Translations under genes and position numbers: made by a program | Shown here: one piece after another, positions 35,007-43,255 of the stretch | Position numbering within the stretch: the stretch's first letter is position 1 | How the letters are laid out: every line of letters begins with the position of its first letter | Assembly (NCBI GenBank): GCA_050246595.1 | Contig: JBFWVT010000036.1 | Location: forward strand, 1 to 48,342 | DNA from: DATARH01 sp050246595 | GTDB lineage: Bacteria; Pseudomonadota; Alphaproteobacteria; ATCC43930; CGMCC-115725 | Direction of reading: 5' to 3' | DNA: 48,342 nucleotides | Notes under the pieces: model-generated | Told to the model about the DNA's origin: nothing | The model's input: the letters and a program-made list of their open reading frames with translations, nothing else | Databases searched by the model: none

Positions 35007-35907
35007 TCCGGTTGCCGGTGTCCGGTCCTGGTGGCTGGTCCCCTCCGTCCCGGGCATCGTCACGTTCTTCCGCGGCCGCCGGCGCCGCGGGCTGCCGATC
35101 ATCCCGATCCTGATCATCTCGATCATGCTGATCATGGCCCTGTTCGCGCCGCTGCTCGCGCCGTATTCGCCGATCGAGCAGACCCTGCGCGACAAGCTGA
35201 TCCCGCCCTTCTGGGTCGAAGGCGGCAGCATGCAGTACATCCTCGGCACCGACGCCTTTGGCCGCGACATCCTGAGCCGGCTGATCTACGGCGCTCAGGT
35301 CAGTCTGATGGTCGCGGCGCTGGCGCTGGTCGCCGGCGGCGGCATTGGCCTCACGATCGGGATCGTCGCCGGGTATTTCGGCGGTGTCGTCGACAACGCG
35401 CTGATGCGGCTGGTCGATGCCGCTTTTACCTTTCCGGCCATCCTGTTCGCACTGCTGCTGGCGGTGACGATGGGGCAGGGGCTCGGCACGCTGGTGCTCG
35501 CGATCAGCCTCCTGCTGTGGGCGAGCTTTGCGCGCGTGATCCGCGGCGAGGTGCTGGCCTTGAAACAGCGCGATTTTGTCGCGCTGGCCAAGGTGCGCGG
35601 CTGTTCGTCGTCGCGGATCATGCTGACGCACATCCTGCCAAACGTGCTGAACACGTTTATGGTGCTGGTCACGTTGAACATCGGCGTCGTCATTATCGCC
35701 GAGGCGTCGCTGAGCTTTCTCGGCGCCGGCATCCCGCCGCCGACACCGACCTGGGGGCTGATGATCTCGGAGGGTCGCGGGCGCATCTATGATGCCTGGT
35801 GGGTGTCGCTGATCCCCGGCATCGCCATTACGCTGCTGGTTCTCTCGGTCAACGTGTTCGGCGACTGGCTGCGCGACCGGCTCGATCCGAGGCTGCGCCA
35901 GCTATGA
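34978..35907 (+). CDS. ABC transporter permease, DppC/OppC type
   Basis: The second permease has 309 residues. It has the OppC N-terminal extension ('FFRGRRRRGLPIIPILIISI' leading into TM1), then 'LGTDAFGRDILSRLIYGAQ', diagnostic for DppC. The EAA loop is 'DFVALAKVRGCSSSRIMLTH', and 'AEASLSFLGAGIPPPTPTWG' follows. It overlaps the upstream permease by 29 bp and the downstream ATPase gene by 4 bp, a tightly packed operon. Confidence 0.93.
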   Translation: MSIRESASPDPVAGVRSWWLVPSVPGIVTFFRGRRRRGLPIIPILIISIMLIMALFAPLLAPYSPIEQTLRDKLIPPFWVEGGSMQYILGTDAFGRDILSRLIYGAQVSLMVAALALVAGGGIGLTIGIVAGYFGGVVDNALMRLVDAAFTFPAILFALLLAVTMGQGLGTLVLAISLLLWASFARVIRGEVLALKQRDFVALAKVRGCSSSRIMLTHILPNVLNTFMVLVTLNIGVVIIAEASLSFLGAGIPPPTPTWGLMISEGRGRIYDAWWVSLIPGIAITLLVLSVNVFGDWLRDRLDPRLRQL

Positions 35908-36944
35908 CCGATCTGCAAACTTCCGCCTATGTTCCCGTCGCGAAGCGGCCCCAAGCGATCAAAGCCCAAGCCGACACCGTCCTCGAAGTCCGCGACCTGA
36001 AGACGTATTTCTTTCTGCGTCGCGGCATTGTGAAGGCGGTGGACGGGGTCAGCTTTTCGCTGCGGCGCGGCGAGGTGCTGGGTCTGGTCGGCGAGTCCGG
36101 CTGCGGCAAGAGCCTGACCGCGCTGTCGGTGATGCGTCTGTTGCCGAAAGGCGGCGCCAGAACCGTCAGCGGCCAAGTGTTGCTGAACGGCGACGACATC
36201 CTGCGGCGGACCCCCGGAGAAATGCGCGAAATCCGCGGCAGCAAGATCTCGATGATCCTGCAAGACCCGCAGACTTCGCTCAACCCGGTGTTCTCGATCG
36301 GCGATCAGCTGCGCGAGGCGCTCGCGCGCCGCCTTGGCGGGCGCGGCAAGACCGAGATTACAAAGGCGGCGATCGAGGCGCTGCGCCATGTCGAGATCTC
36401 CGCGCCGGAGCAGCGCATTGGCCAGTTTCCGCACCAGATGAGCGGCGGCATGAAGCAGCGCGTCGTCGGTGCGATCGCGATGAGCGGCCGTCCCGAGGTG
36501 TTGATCGCCGACGAGCCGACCACCGCGCTCGATGTCACGATCCAGTTGCAATACCTGAAACTGCTAAAGCGCCTGCAACAGGAAACCGGGATGGCGATCC
36601 TGTTCATCACGCACGATTTCGGCGTGGTGGCCAGGATGTGCGACCGGGTCGCGGTGATGTATGCCGGCCGCATCGTCGAATGCGGTCCCGTCGCCGAGGT
36701 GTTCGACAACCCGTCGCATCCGTACACGCAGGCGCTGATCGCGTCGGTCCCGAAGATGACCGGCGGCGCCAAACGCCTGTATACGATCGAGGGACAGCCG
36801 CCGTCGCTGATGAACCTGCCGGTCGGCTGCCGCTTTGCCGATCGTTGTCCCTATGCCGAGCAGCGCTGCCTCGAAACCTATCCCGGCTCCTTCGATGTCG
36901 ATGCCGGGCATACGGCCGATTGCTGGAGGCTGGCGGCGCGATGA
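35904..36944 (+). CDS. ABC transporter ATP-binding protein, DppD/OppD type
   Basis: This 346-residue ATPase has Walker A 'GESGCGKS', Q-loop 'LQDPQTSLNP', signature 'MSGGMKQRV', Walker B 'LIADEPTTALD' and H-loop 'ITHDFG'. The C-terminal oligopeptide-transporter domain contains 'GCRFADRCPYAEQRC', a Cys-rich segment that in several relatives binds an Fe-S cluster. ATG 35904 overlaps the permease stop. It works with the next ATPase as a heterodimer. Confidence 0.94.
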   Translation: MTDLQTSAYVPVAKRPQAIKAQADTVLEVRDLKTYFFLRRGIVKAVDGVSFSLRRGEVLGLVGESGCGKSLTALSVMRLLPKGGARTVSGQVLLNGDDILRRTPGEMREIRGSKISMILQDPQTSLNPVFSIGDQLREALARRLGGRGKTEITKAAIEALRHVEISAPEQRIGQFPHQMSGGMKQRVVGAIAMSGRPEVLIADEPTTALDVTIQLQYLKLLKRLQQETGMAILFITHDFGVVARMCDRVAVMYAGRIVECGPVAEVFDNPSHPYTQALIASVPKMTGGAKRLYTIEGQPPSLMNLPVGCRFADRCPYAEQRCLETYPGSFDVDAGHTADCWRLAAR

Positions 36945-37999
36945 ATTCCGGAACGCAGGGCGAGAAGCTGCTGCGCGTCGAGCGGCTGCGGAAATACTAC
37001 CCGTTCACCAAGGGCATCCTGCTCGCCAAGACGCTCGGCAACGTCAAGGCGGTCGACGATGTCTCGTTTACGCTGAATGCCGGCGAGACGCTGGGGCTGG
37101 TCGGCGAGTCCGGTTGCGGCAAGACGACGACATCGAAACTGATCCTCAATCTCGAAGAGCCGACCGACGGCCGCATCCTGCTGGACGGCGAGCCGATCCA
37201 CGGTCTGACGGGCGACGCGTTGCGGCGTTACCGGGCCAGGGTGCAGGCCGTATTCCAGGACCCGTGGTCGTCGCTGAACCCGAGAATGACGGTCGGCCGC
37301 ACCATCGCCGAGTCGCTGATTGTGACGCGCTGGGGCGACCGCGCGATGATCGACGAGCGGGTGGCGGAACTGCTGCGGCAGGTCGGGTTGCGGCCCGAGC
37401 AGGCCTCGCAATACCCGCACGAATTCAGCGGCGGGCAGCGCCAGCGCATCGCGCTCGCCGCGGCATTGGCCTCGGAGCCGCAGCTGATCGTGCTCGACGA
37501 ACCGATTTCGGCGCTCGACGTGTCGATCCGCGCCCAGATGATGAACCTGCTCAAGGACATCCAGGCGCAGACCAATGTCGCCTATCTGCTGGTGGCGCAC
37601 GATCTCGCCACGGTGCGCCACATGGCCGATTACACGGCCGTCATGTATCTGGGAAAAATCGTCGAGTACGGGCCGACCGAGCGGCTGTTCGAGAATGTCG
37701 CGCACCCCTATACAAAGGCGCTGTTCTCGGCCGTGCTGCCGCCGCGCCCGGACGAGCGCGAGGAGGAGATCGTGCTGAGCGGCGAGGTGCCGTCGCCGCT
37801 CAACCCGCCCTCGGGCTGCCGCTTTCACACGCGCTGTCCGTTTGTCATGGAAATTTGCCCGCGCCAGGAGCCGAAGCTGATCGAGATCGCGCCGGGTCAC
37901 GTCGCGGCTTGCCATCTGCATACCGGCGCGGCGGCGAGCGAAATGACGGGCGCGGGCGCGTTGCGCGGCGAGGCTGCCGTTCCGGCGCCGGCTCGCTGA
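36941..37999 (+). CDS. ABC transporter ATP-binding protein, DppF/OppF type
   Basis: The second ATPase has 352 residues: 'KYYPFTKGILLAKTLGNVKA', Walker A 'GESGCGKTT', 'FQDPWSSLNPRMTV', signature 'FSGGQRQRI', Walker B 'IVLDEPISALD', H-loop 'VAHDLA'. The C-terminal 'GCRFHTRCPFVMEICPRQEP' is the family domain. The start ATG 36941 overlaps the stop of the partner by 4 bp. It is the last gene of the importer operon. Confidence 0.94.
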   Translation: MNSGTQGEKLLRVERLRKYYPFTKGILLAKTLGNVKAVDDVSFTLNAGETLGLVGESGCGKTTTSKLILNLEEPTDGRILLDGEPIHGLTGDALRRYRARVQAVFQDPWSSLNPRMTVGRTIAESLIVTRWGDRAMIDERVAELLRQVGLRPEQASQYPHEFSGGQRQRIALAAALASEPQLIVLDEPISALDVSIRAQMMNLLKDIQAQTNVAYLLVAHDLATVRHMADYTAVMYLGKIVEYGPTERLFENVAHPYTKALFSAVLPPRPDEREEEIVLSGEVPSPLNPPSGCRFHTRCPFVMEICPRQEPKLIEIAPGHVAACHLHTGAAASEMTGAGALRGEAAVPAPAR

Positions 38000-38051
38000 G
38001 GCCGCAGGCCCGGCAAGCCATCGATACGGCAACGCCGAATGATCGCGACGC

Positions 38052-38384
38052 ATGCCGATCGAGTTCGACCCGCAGAAGGACGCCCGCAACATCGCATTGC
38101 GCGGCATTTCTCTCGCCGCGGCCGAGACGCTGCTGAGCGGTTATGTCGTCGAAAGGGAAGACGATCGGCGGGACTACGGAGGGATAAGGATTGTTGCCCT
38201 CGGCGAGATTGGCGGCGTTGAATACGTCTGCGCCTATACGCGGCGCGGTAAGGCGGTACGGCCGATATCGCTTCGCCGAGCCAAAAGGAAGGAACGCGAT
38301 GTCTACCGGGAAGCCAAAGCCGCCCATAATGCCGCCAACCAGGCACGAACCGGATTGGGCAGCGCTGGAGGCGCTGACCGATGA
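38052..38384 (+). CDS. brnT: BrnT-family toxin
   Basis: The 110-residue toxin has a RelE-like BrnT fold. 'IEFDPQKDARNIALRGISLA' is the diagnostic N-terminal block (F/E-D-P-x-K ... N-x-x-x-H/R-G-I-S). It is followed by 'AETLLSG', the central 'IRIVALGEIGGVEYVCAYT' strands and 'RPISLRRAKRKERDVY', which contains the R-x-I-S-x-R-x-A-x-x-x-E-R motif. BrnT toxins are ribonucleases that arrest translation. The position usually occupied by His in HGIS is Arg here. The antitoxin gene begins 86 bp before the end of this gene. Confidence 0.85.
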   Translation: MPIEFDPQKDARNIALRGISLAAAETLLSGYVVEREDDRRDYGGIRIVALGEIGGVEYVCAYTRRGKAVRPISLRRAKRKERDVYREAKAAHNAANQARTGLGSAGGADR

Positions 38385-38694
38385 GGAGATCGATCGCCAG
38401 ATTGCCGAAGACCCCGATGTCGCGCCCGACGTGTCCGACTGGTCCCTCGATGATCCGAAGATCAGGCTCATGGAGCCGATCGACGTGCAGGCGATCCGCG
38501 CGAAACTTGGCATGTCGCAACCGGAATTCGCCCGCGCCTTCAGTCTGAATCTGGCAGCGCTGCGCGATTGGGAGCAGCGACGGCACGCGCCGCGCGGTCC
38601 GGTGCTGGCGCTGTTGCGGATCATCGAGCGCGAACCCGAGGCGGCGCGACGCGCTCTTTCGCCGGAGGTTCAGAAGACCGGCGCAGCCGGGTAA
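38299..38694 (+). CDS. Antitoxin with BrnA-like N-terminus and XRE-type HTH
   Basis: The 132-residue antitoxin partner of BrnT has an N-terminal part (residues 18-50) reading 'PDWAALEALTDEEIDRQIAE' then DPDVAPD, as in BrnA antitoxins. The C-terminal part (62-115) is a helix-turn-helix of the XRE/HigA kind: 'VQAIRAKLGMSQPEFARAF' then 'NLAALRDWEQRRHAPRG'. Classical BrnA carries a ribbon-helix-helix instead, so the DNA-binding part differs. ATG 38299 has AAGGAAGG upstream and lies inside the toxin gene, so translation is coupled. It probably represses the module, though no operator was found. Confidence 0.82.
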   Translation: MSTGKPKPPIMPPTRHEPDWAALEALTDEEIDRQIAEDPDVAPDVSDWSLDDPKIRLMEPIDVQAIRAKLGMSQPEFARAFSLNLAALRDWEQRRHAPRGPVLALLRIIEREPEAARRALSPEVQKTGAAG

Positions 38695-38796
38695 ATCCTA
38701 TCGGCGGCCGGCGACGCGGCGACGCCTCAAGAGCCGCGTCGAGCGCTCTTTTCCTCGGATTGTTTGCGTCGATGCGATCCGACGGCTCTGCGCCGG

Positions 38797-39837
38797 TCAG
38801 GCCCCGGTCCGGCCTTCGCTCACCTGTCCTCCAGCCGCCGCCCCCGGCTCGACCGGCGAGACCTGTTCCGGCGTCGGCTCGATTGTTACGGGCCGCCCGA
38901 CAAAATACGGCGCGATCAGGCCGACGATCCCCTGGCGGAAGGTCAGCACGCAGACCACAAAGATGATGCCCTGGATGACCGTCACCCAGGACCCGGCCTG
39001 GGCGAGATAGGTCTCCATCGTGACGATGACAAAGGCGCCGACCACCGGACCGAGGATTGTGCCGATCCCGCCGATCAGCGTCATCAGCACGACGAGACCG
39101 GACATCGTCCAGAACACGTCGGTCAGCGACGCGAACTGGAAGACGATCGCCTTTGTCCCGCCGGCGAGACCGGACAGCGCCGCCGACAGAACAAAGGCCA
39201 TCAGCTTGTAGCGGTCGGCGTGATAGCCGAGCGAAGTCGCGCGCGGCTCGCTCTCGCGGATCGCCTTTAATACCTGGCCGAACGGCGAATAAATCGTCCG
39301 GACGATCAACCCGAACCCAAGCAGAAACACCGCCAGGACGAAGTAGTACATCGTCAGCGTGTGGGAAAGGTCTATAAGGCCGAACAGATGGCCGCGCGGC
39401 ACGGCGCGCAGCCCGTCCTCGCCGCCGGTGAACGGCGCCTGCAGACAGAAGAAATACACCATCTGCGCGAAGGCCAGCGTGATCATCGCGAAATAGATGC
39501 CTTGCCGGCGGATCGCGAGATAGCCGAACACCAGTCCGAGCAAAGCGGCGACCGCGACGCCGGTCAGGATTGCCAGTTCCGGCGGGAGTCCCCACTCCTT
39601 TGCCGCGTGCGCGGCAAGGTACGAACCCATCCCCATGAAGGCCGCATGACCGAACGACAACAGGCCGACATAGCCGATCAGCAGGTTGAACGCGCAGGCG
39701 AACAGCGCCATGCACAGCGCGTTCATCAGGAAGATCGGATAGAAAAAAAACGGCGCGATCACAGCGAGCGCCACCAGCGCAGCGGTCCAGGCCCAGAACG
39801 ACGCGGCGCCGTTTCCTGTTGCGATCGGCAGTCTCAT
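38797..39837 (-). CDS. livM: Branched-chain amino-acid ABC transporter permease, LivM type
   Basis: The LivM-like permease has about 346 residues and roughly ten hydrophobic segments. 'NLLIGYVGLLSFGHAAFMGM' near the N-terminus and 'GYLAIRRQGIYFAMITLAFA' are the family blocks, and 'LIGGIGTILGPVVGAFVIV' lies near the C-terminus. The start is ATG 39837 (TTG 39849 is less likely). It should pair with LivH, but the two genes are separated by about 520 bp holding a DUF559 gene and inverted repeats, whereas they normally abut. The transporter may import amino acids, short amides or urea. Confidence 0.92.
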   Translation of the reverse strand: MRLPIATGNGAASFWAWTAALVALAVIAPFFFYPIFLMNALCMALFACAFNLLIGYVGLLSFGHAAFMGMGSYLAAHAAKEWGLPPELAILTGVAVAALLGLVFGYLAIRRQGIYFAMITLAFAQMVYFFCLQAPFTGGEDGLRAVPRGHLFGLIDLSHTLTMYYFVLAVFLLGFGLIVRTIYSPFGQVLKAIRESEPRATSLGYHADRYKLMAFVLSAALSGLAGGTKAIVFQFASLTDVFWTMSGLVVLMTLIGGIGTILGPVVGAFVIVTMETYLAQAGSWVTVIQGIIFVVCVLTFRQGIVGLIAPYFVGRPVTIEPTPEQVSPVEPGAAAGGQVSEGRTGA

Positions 39838-39853
39838 GTCACGCCTCAAGAAG

Positions 39854-39911
39854 CCCTCTCCCGCACTGCGGGAGAGGGGGGACCCAGCCCGGAGGGCTGG
39901 GTGGGTGAGGG
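39854..39911. repeat. Palindromic intergenic repeat, left copy (DUF559 flank)
   Basis: It starts with a perfect 12-bp-arm palindrome (CCCTCTCCCGCA / TGCGGGAGAGGG, 39854-39878) and continues through a second hairpin (CCCAGCCC/GGGCTGGG) to GGGTGAGGG. The right copy at 40287-40339 is in inverted orientation. It also lies just past the 3' end of the DUF559 gene, where it may terminate transcription. Confidence 0.75.
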
Positions 39912-39912
39912 T

Positions 39913-40242
39913 TTATTTGGCGCGCAATGCCCTCAGGATTGTCTCGATAACGCCTTCCGTGTTGGAGAGGATGTCGTTGTTCCAAAACCGGAGAATTTTC
40001 CAGCCTTGTCCCTCCAGCGCGGCGGTACGGTGCATGTCCGCTAGGCTTTCGCTGTGCTGCCCACCGTCTGCCTCGACGATCAGCTTGTACCTGGTACACG
40101 CGAAATCGACAATAAACCCGTTGATCGGGTACTGACGGCGGAATTTGTATCCCGCAAGGCGTCGGTCTCGAAGCGCGAACCACAGGCGGGCTTCGGCCTC
40201 GGTCGACGCGCTTCGAAGTTGACGGGCGAGTTGCTTCGCCAT
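39913..40242 (-). CDS. DUF559 (Vsr-like endonuclease fold) protein
   Basis: The 109-residue protein is a complete DUF559 domain: 'QLRSASTEAEARLWFALRDR' then 'LAGYKFRRQYPINGFIVDFA', 'YKLIVEADGGQHSES', and 'GWKILRFWNNDILSNTEGV'. The fold is that of the Vsr/PD-(D/E)xK nuclease family. The D of VDF, the E/D of VEADGGQH and the following residues form the presumed metal site. No activity has been firmly established for the family. It is placed between livH and livM on the same strand and bracketed by inverted copies of a palindromic repeat, which suggests a small mobile or repeat-associated cassette. Confidence 0.9.
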   Translation of the reverse strand: MAKQLARQLRSASTEAEARLWFALRDRRLAGYKFRRQYPINGFIVDFACTRYKLIVEADGGQHSESLADMHRTAALEGQGWKILRFWNNDILSNTEGVIETILRALRAK

Positions 40243-40286
40243 GATGACGAGTCTGAAATTTTAACAGCCAAGTCACGCCTCGAATA

Positions 40287-40339
40287 CCCTCACCCGGCTC
40301 GGCTTTGCTCGCCACCCTCTCCCGCAATGCGGGAGAGGG
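40287..40339. repeat. Palindromic intergenic repeat, right copy (DUF559 flank)
   Basis: CCCTCACCCGGCTCGGCTTT at the left leads to the palindrome CCCTCTCCCGCA / TGCGGGAGAGGG (40315-40339) at the right. It is the reverse-oriented relative of 39854-39911, with the same core and the same GGGTGAGGG end. It starts about 20 bp past the livH stop. Confidence 0.75.
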
Positions 40340-40357
40340 ATTTGTTGACGTCGTCCT

Positions 40358-41254
40358 TCACGCCGTGCGCCCGAACAGACCGGCCGGCTTTATCAGAAGT
40401 ACGATCGCCATGATGACGAAGATGATCGTGTTGGACGCTTCCGGATAAAACACCTTGGTCAGACCCTCGACGAGGCCGAGACCGAAGCCGCTGACGATCG
40501 CGCCGAGGATCGACCCCATGCCGCCGATCACGACGACCGCGAACACGACAATGATGATGTTGGTGCCCATCAGCGGGCTGACCTGATAGATCGGCGCCGC
40601 CATCACCCCGGCCAGCGCCGCCAGTGCGACGCCGCCGCCATAGGTCAAGGTCACCAGGCGCGGCACGTTGATCCCGAAAGCCTGCACCAGCACCGGGTTC
40701 TCGGTTGCGGCCCGCAGATAGGCGCCGAGGCGGGTGCGCTCGATGACGTACCATGTCGCGAAACAGACCGCCAGCGAGGCGATGATGACCCAGGCGCGGT
40801 AATACGGCAGGAACATAAAGCCGATATTCTGCGCCCCCATCAATTCGGGCGGGATGGTATAGGGCTGACCCGACGAGCCGTAGGCCTGCCGGAACCCGCC
40901 CTCGATGATCAGCGCCAGCCCGAAAGTCAGCAGCAGACCGTAAAGGTGATCGAGCCCGGCGAGCCGGCGCAGAAACACCCGCTCGATAATGATCCCGGTA
41001 ATTCCGACGACGATCGGCGCGATAATCAGCGCCGGCCAGTACCCGATGCCGAACCATGTCAGCAGAAACCAAGCGCAGAACGCGCCGAGCATGTACTGCG
41101 CGCCGTGCGCGAAATTGATGATGTTCAACAGGCCGAAAATCACCGCGAGGCCGAGGCTCAGCATCGCGTAGAATGCGCCGTTGATCAGCCCGACCAGCAA
41201 CTGCGCGAAGAACAGCGGTGCCGGCGGGAACGGGATGCCGAGCCAGTCGAACAT
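40358..41254 (-). CDS. livH: Branched-chain amino-acid ABC transporter permease, LivH type
   Basis: The LivH-like permease has 298 residues and about eight membrane helices. 'QLLVGLINGAFYAMLSLGLA' then 'IFGLLNIINFAHGAQYMLGA' is the classic N-terminal signature. 'AIVSGFGLGLVEGLTKVFYP' is near the end. It forms the membrane channel with LivM. It starts 45 bp after the binding-protein stop and belongs to the livG-F-K-H-M operon. Confidence 0.93.
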   Translation of the reverse strand: MFDWLGIPFPPAPLFFAQLLVGLINGAFYAMLSLGLAVIFGLLNIINFAHGAQYMLGAFCAWFLLTWFGIGYWPALIIAPIVVGITGIIIERVFLRRLAGLDHLYGLLLTFGLALIIEGGFRQAYGSSGQPYTIPPELMGAQNIGFMFLPYYRAWVIIASLAVCFATWYVIERTRLGAYLRAATENPVLVQAFGINVPRLVTLTYGGGVALAALAGVMAAPIYQVSPLMGTNIIIVVFAVVVIGGMGSILGAIVSGFGLGLVEGLTKVFYPEASNTIIFVIMAIVLLIKPAGLFGRTA

Positions 41255-41299
41255 CTGCCTTATCCTATCGGGCGCAGATCACGCGCCGGCTATGCATGC

Positions 41300-42505
41300 T
41301 CATCCCTTGACCAGCGGGCATTCGTTGCCGCCCGGCCGTTTGTACGCGACCTCGCCGGGGATCGTCCCGACCTGCTTGTAATAGTCCCAGGGACCCTTGG
41401 ATTCCTCGGGCTTCTTGACCTCGAACAGATACATGTCGCGGACCAGACGGCCGTCCTCGCGGATCTTGCCGTTCTTGGTCATGAAATCGTTGACCGGGGT
41501 CGCCTTCATTTTCGGGACGACCTTGGTCGCGTCGTCGGTGCCGGTGGCCTTGACGGCGTTCAGATAATGCATGACCGCGCCGTATACGCCGGCGTGAACC
41601 ATTGTCGGCGGCCGGTTCATCTTCTCCTGAAACCGCTTCGAAAAGGCGCGGGTCTCGTCGTTCTGGTCCCAGTAGAAGGCCTCGGTCAGTTGCAGACCGT
41701 TGGCGGTCTTGAGGCCGAGACTGTGGACATCGCTGATGAACACCAGCAGCCCGGCGAGCTTCTGACCGCCCTGGACGATGCCGAACTCGGCCGCCTGCTT
41801 GATCGAATTGATCGTGTCGCCGCCGGCATTGGCGAGACCGATGACCTTGGCGCCGGAGGCCTGCGCCTGTAGCAGGTAGGACGAAAAATCCGACGTGTTC
41901 AGCGGGTGCCGCACCTGACCCAGAACCTTGCCGCCATTCTCCTTGACGATCGTCGCGGTGTCGCGCTCCAGCGCATGCCCAAAAGCGTAATCGGAGGTCA
42001 GAAAAAACCAGGTGTCGCCGCCGGCCTTGACGACCGCGCTGCCGGTGCCGTTGGCGAGCGCGACCGTGTCGTAGGTCCAGTGGACCGAGGTCGGGCTGCA
42101 CGATTTGCCGGTCAGATCGGAGGAGGCCGCTCCGGAAATCAGAAACGCCTTCTGCTTGCCGCGGGCGACTTCCTGCACCGCCAACGCCACACTGGAGGTC
42201 GGCACATCGACGATCACATCGACCCCGTCCTCATCGTACCATTTGCGCGCAATGCCGCTGCCGATATCGGGTTTGTTCTGATGGTCGGCGCTGACGATCT
42301 CGATCTTCTTGCCATCGAGCGTGCCGCCAAAATCGGCGACCGCCAGGCGCGCCGCCTCGACCGATCCCTGGCCGCCGATATCGGCGTAGAGGCCCGACAT
42401 GTCGTTCATGACGCCGATCCTGACGACATCGCCCGATATCTGGGCCTGCGCCGCCGCCGACATCATCAGGGCCGCGGCAAAACTCGCGACCGCTGTCCGT
42501 TTCAT
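41300..42505 (-). CDS. ABC transporter substrate-binding protein, LivK/Peripla_BP_6 type
   Basis: This periplasmic binding protein has 401 residues, with signal peptide 1-22 ending at AQA-QIS. 'VVRIGVMNDMSGLYADIGGQ' is the typical first strand and ligand loop, and 'VDVIVDVPTSSVALAVQEVA' is the next half of the first lobe. The C-terminus contains 'YLFEVKKPEESKGPWDYYKQ', a block seen in alphaproteobacterial members that bind amides, aromatic acids or branched-chain amino acids. The ligand is unknown. It is encoded inside the operon between the ATPases and LivH. Confidence 0.92.
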   Translation of the reverse strand: MKRTAVASFAAALMMSAAAQAQISGDVVRIGVMNDMSGLYADIGGQGSVEAARLAVADFGGTLDGKKIEIVSADHQNKPDIGSGIARKWYDEDGVDVIVDVPTSSVALAVQEVARGKQKAFLISGAASSDLTGKSCSPTSVHWTYDTVALANGTGSAVVKAGGDTWFFLTSDYAFGHALERDTATIVKENGGKVLGQVRHPLNTSDFSSYLLQAQASGAKVIGLANAGGDTINSIKQAAEFGIVQGGQKLAGLLVFISDVHSLGLKTANGLQLTEAFYWDQNDETRAFSKRFQEKMNRPPTMVHAGVYGAVMHYLNAVKATGTDDATKVVPKMKATPVNDFMTKNGKIREDGRLVRDMYLFEVKKPEESKGPWDYYKQVGTIPGEVAYKRPGGNECPLVKG

Positions 42506-42523
42506 CCGTGTTCTCCTTGTTTC

Positions 42524-43255
42524 TCAGACCCCGAGATACTCGTGAACCTTGTCGAGGTTCCGCGCCAGTTCCGTGTTGCGGATCATATCGACGACCCGAC
42601 CGTGCTCGACGATGTAATGCCGGTCGGCGACCGTCGAGGCAAAGCGAAAATTCTGCTCGACCAACAGGATCGTAAACCCCTTGGCCTTCAGCGTTTCGAT
42701 GACGCGGCCGATCTGCTGCACGATGACGGGGGCCAGCCCTTCGGTTGGCTCGTCGAGCAGCAGCAAATTCGCGCCGGTGCGCAGGATGCGGCCGATTGCC
42801 AGCATCTGCTGTTCGCCGCCGGACAGTTTCGTACCCTGGCTGCGCCGCCGCTCGCGCAGATTGGGGAAAATCTCGTAGATTTCCTCGACGCTCATCCCGC
42901 CCGGGCGGACGACCGGCGGCAGCATCAAATTCTCCTCGACATCGAGACTGGCGAAGATGCCGCGTTCCTCGGGACAATAGGCGATGCCGAGCCGCGCGAT
43001 GCGGTTTGACGGCAGACCGATCAGCTCGGCGCCGCGATGGATCACCGACCCGGTGCGGCGCGGAACGATGCCCATGATCGCGCGCAAGGTGGTCGTTTTG
43101 CCGGCGCCGTTACGCCCGAGCAGTGTGACCAGCTCGCCCTCGCCAATGCTGAACTCGACCCCGTGCAGGATGTGCGATTCGCCGTACCAGGCCTGCAAAT
43201 CGCGCACGCGCAGCAGGTCGTTGGCGCCCCGCGTGAGGACCGGCGCTTCAGGCAT
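42524..43255 (-). CDS. livF: Branched-chain amino-acid ABC transporter ATP-binding protein, LivF type
   Basis: The LivF ATPase has 243 residues: 'LQAWYGESHILHGVEFSIGE', Walker A 'GRNGAGKTT', 'YCPEERGIFASLDVEENL' (typical of LivF), signature 'LSGGEQQML', Walker B 'LLLLDEPTEGLAP', H-loop 'LVEQN'. The start at 43255 overlaps the livG stop by 8 bp. The binding-protein gene follows 18 bp after its stop. Confidence 0.95.
   Translation of the reverse strand: MPEAPVLTRGANDLLRVRDLQAWYGESHILHGVEFSIGEGELVTLLGRNGAGKTTTLRAIMGIVPRRTGSVIHRGAELIGLPSNRIARLGIAYCPEERGIFASLDVEENLMLPPVVRPGGMSVEEIYEIFPNLRERRRSQGTKLSGGEQQMLAIGRILRTGANLLLLDEPTEGLAPVIVQQIGRVIETLKAKGFTILLVEQNFRFASTVADRHYIVEHGRVVDMIRNTELARNLDKVHEYLGV

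Larger units (their letters stand above)
39838..40281. repeat. 10-bp direct repeat bracketing the DUF559 insert
   Basis: GTCACGCCTC occurs at 39838-39847, just before the livM start codon, and again at 40272-40281. The 434 bp that begin after the first copy and end with the second contain the DUF559 gene and one repeat element. This looks like a target-site duplication or the footprint of a recombination event, but a 10-bp match in GC-rich DNA is weak evidence alone. Confidence 0.4.
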
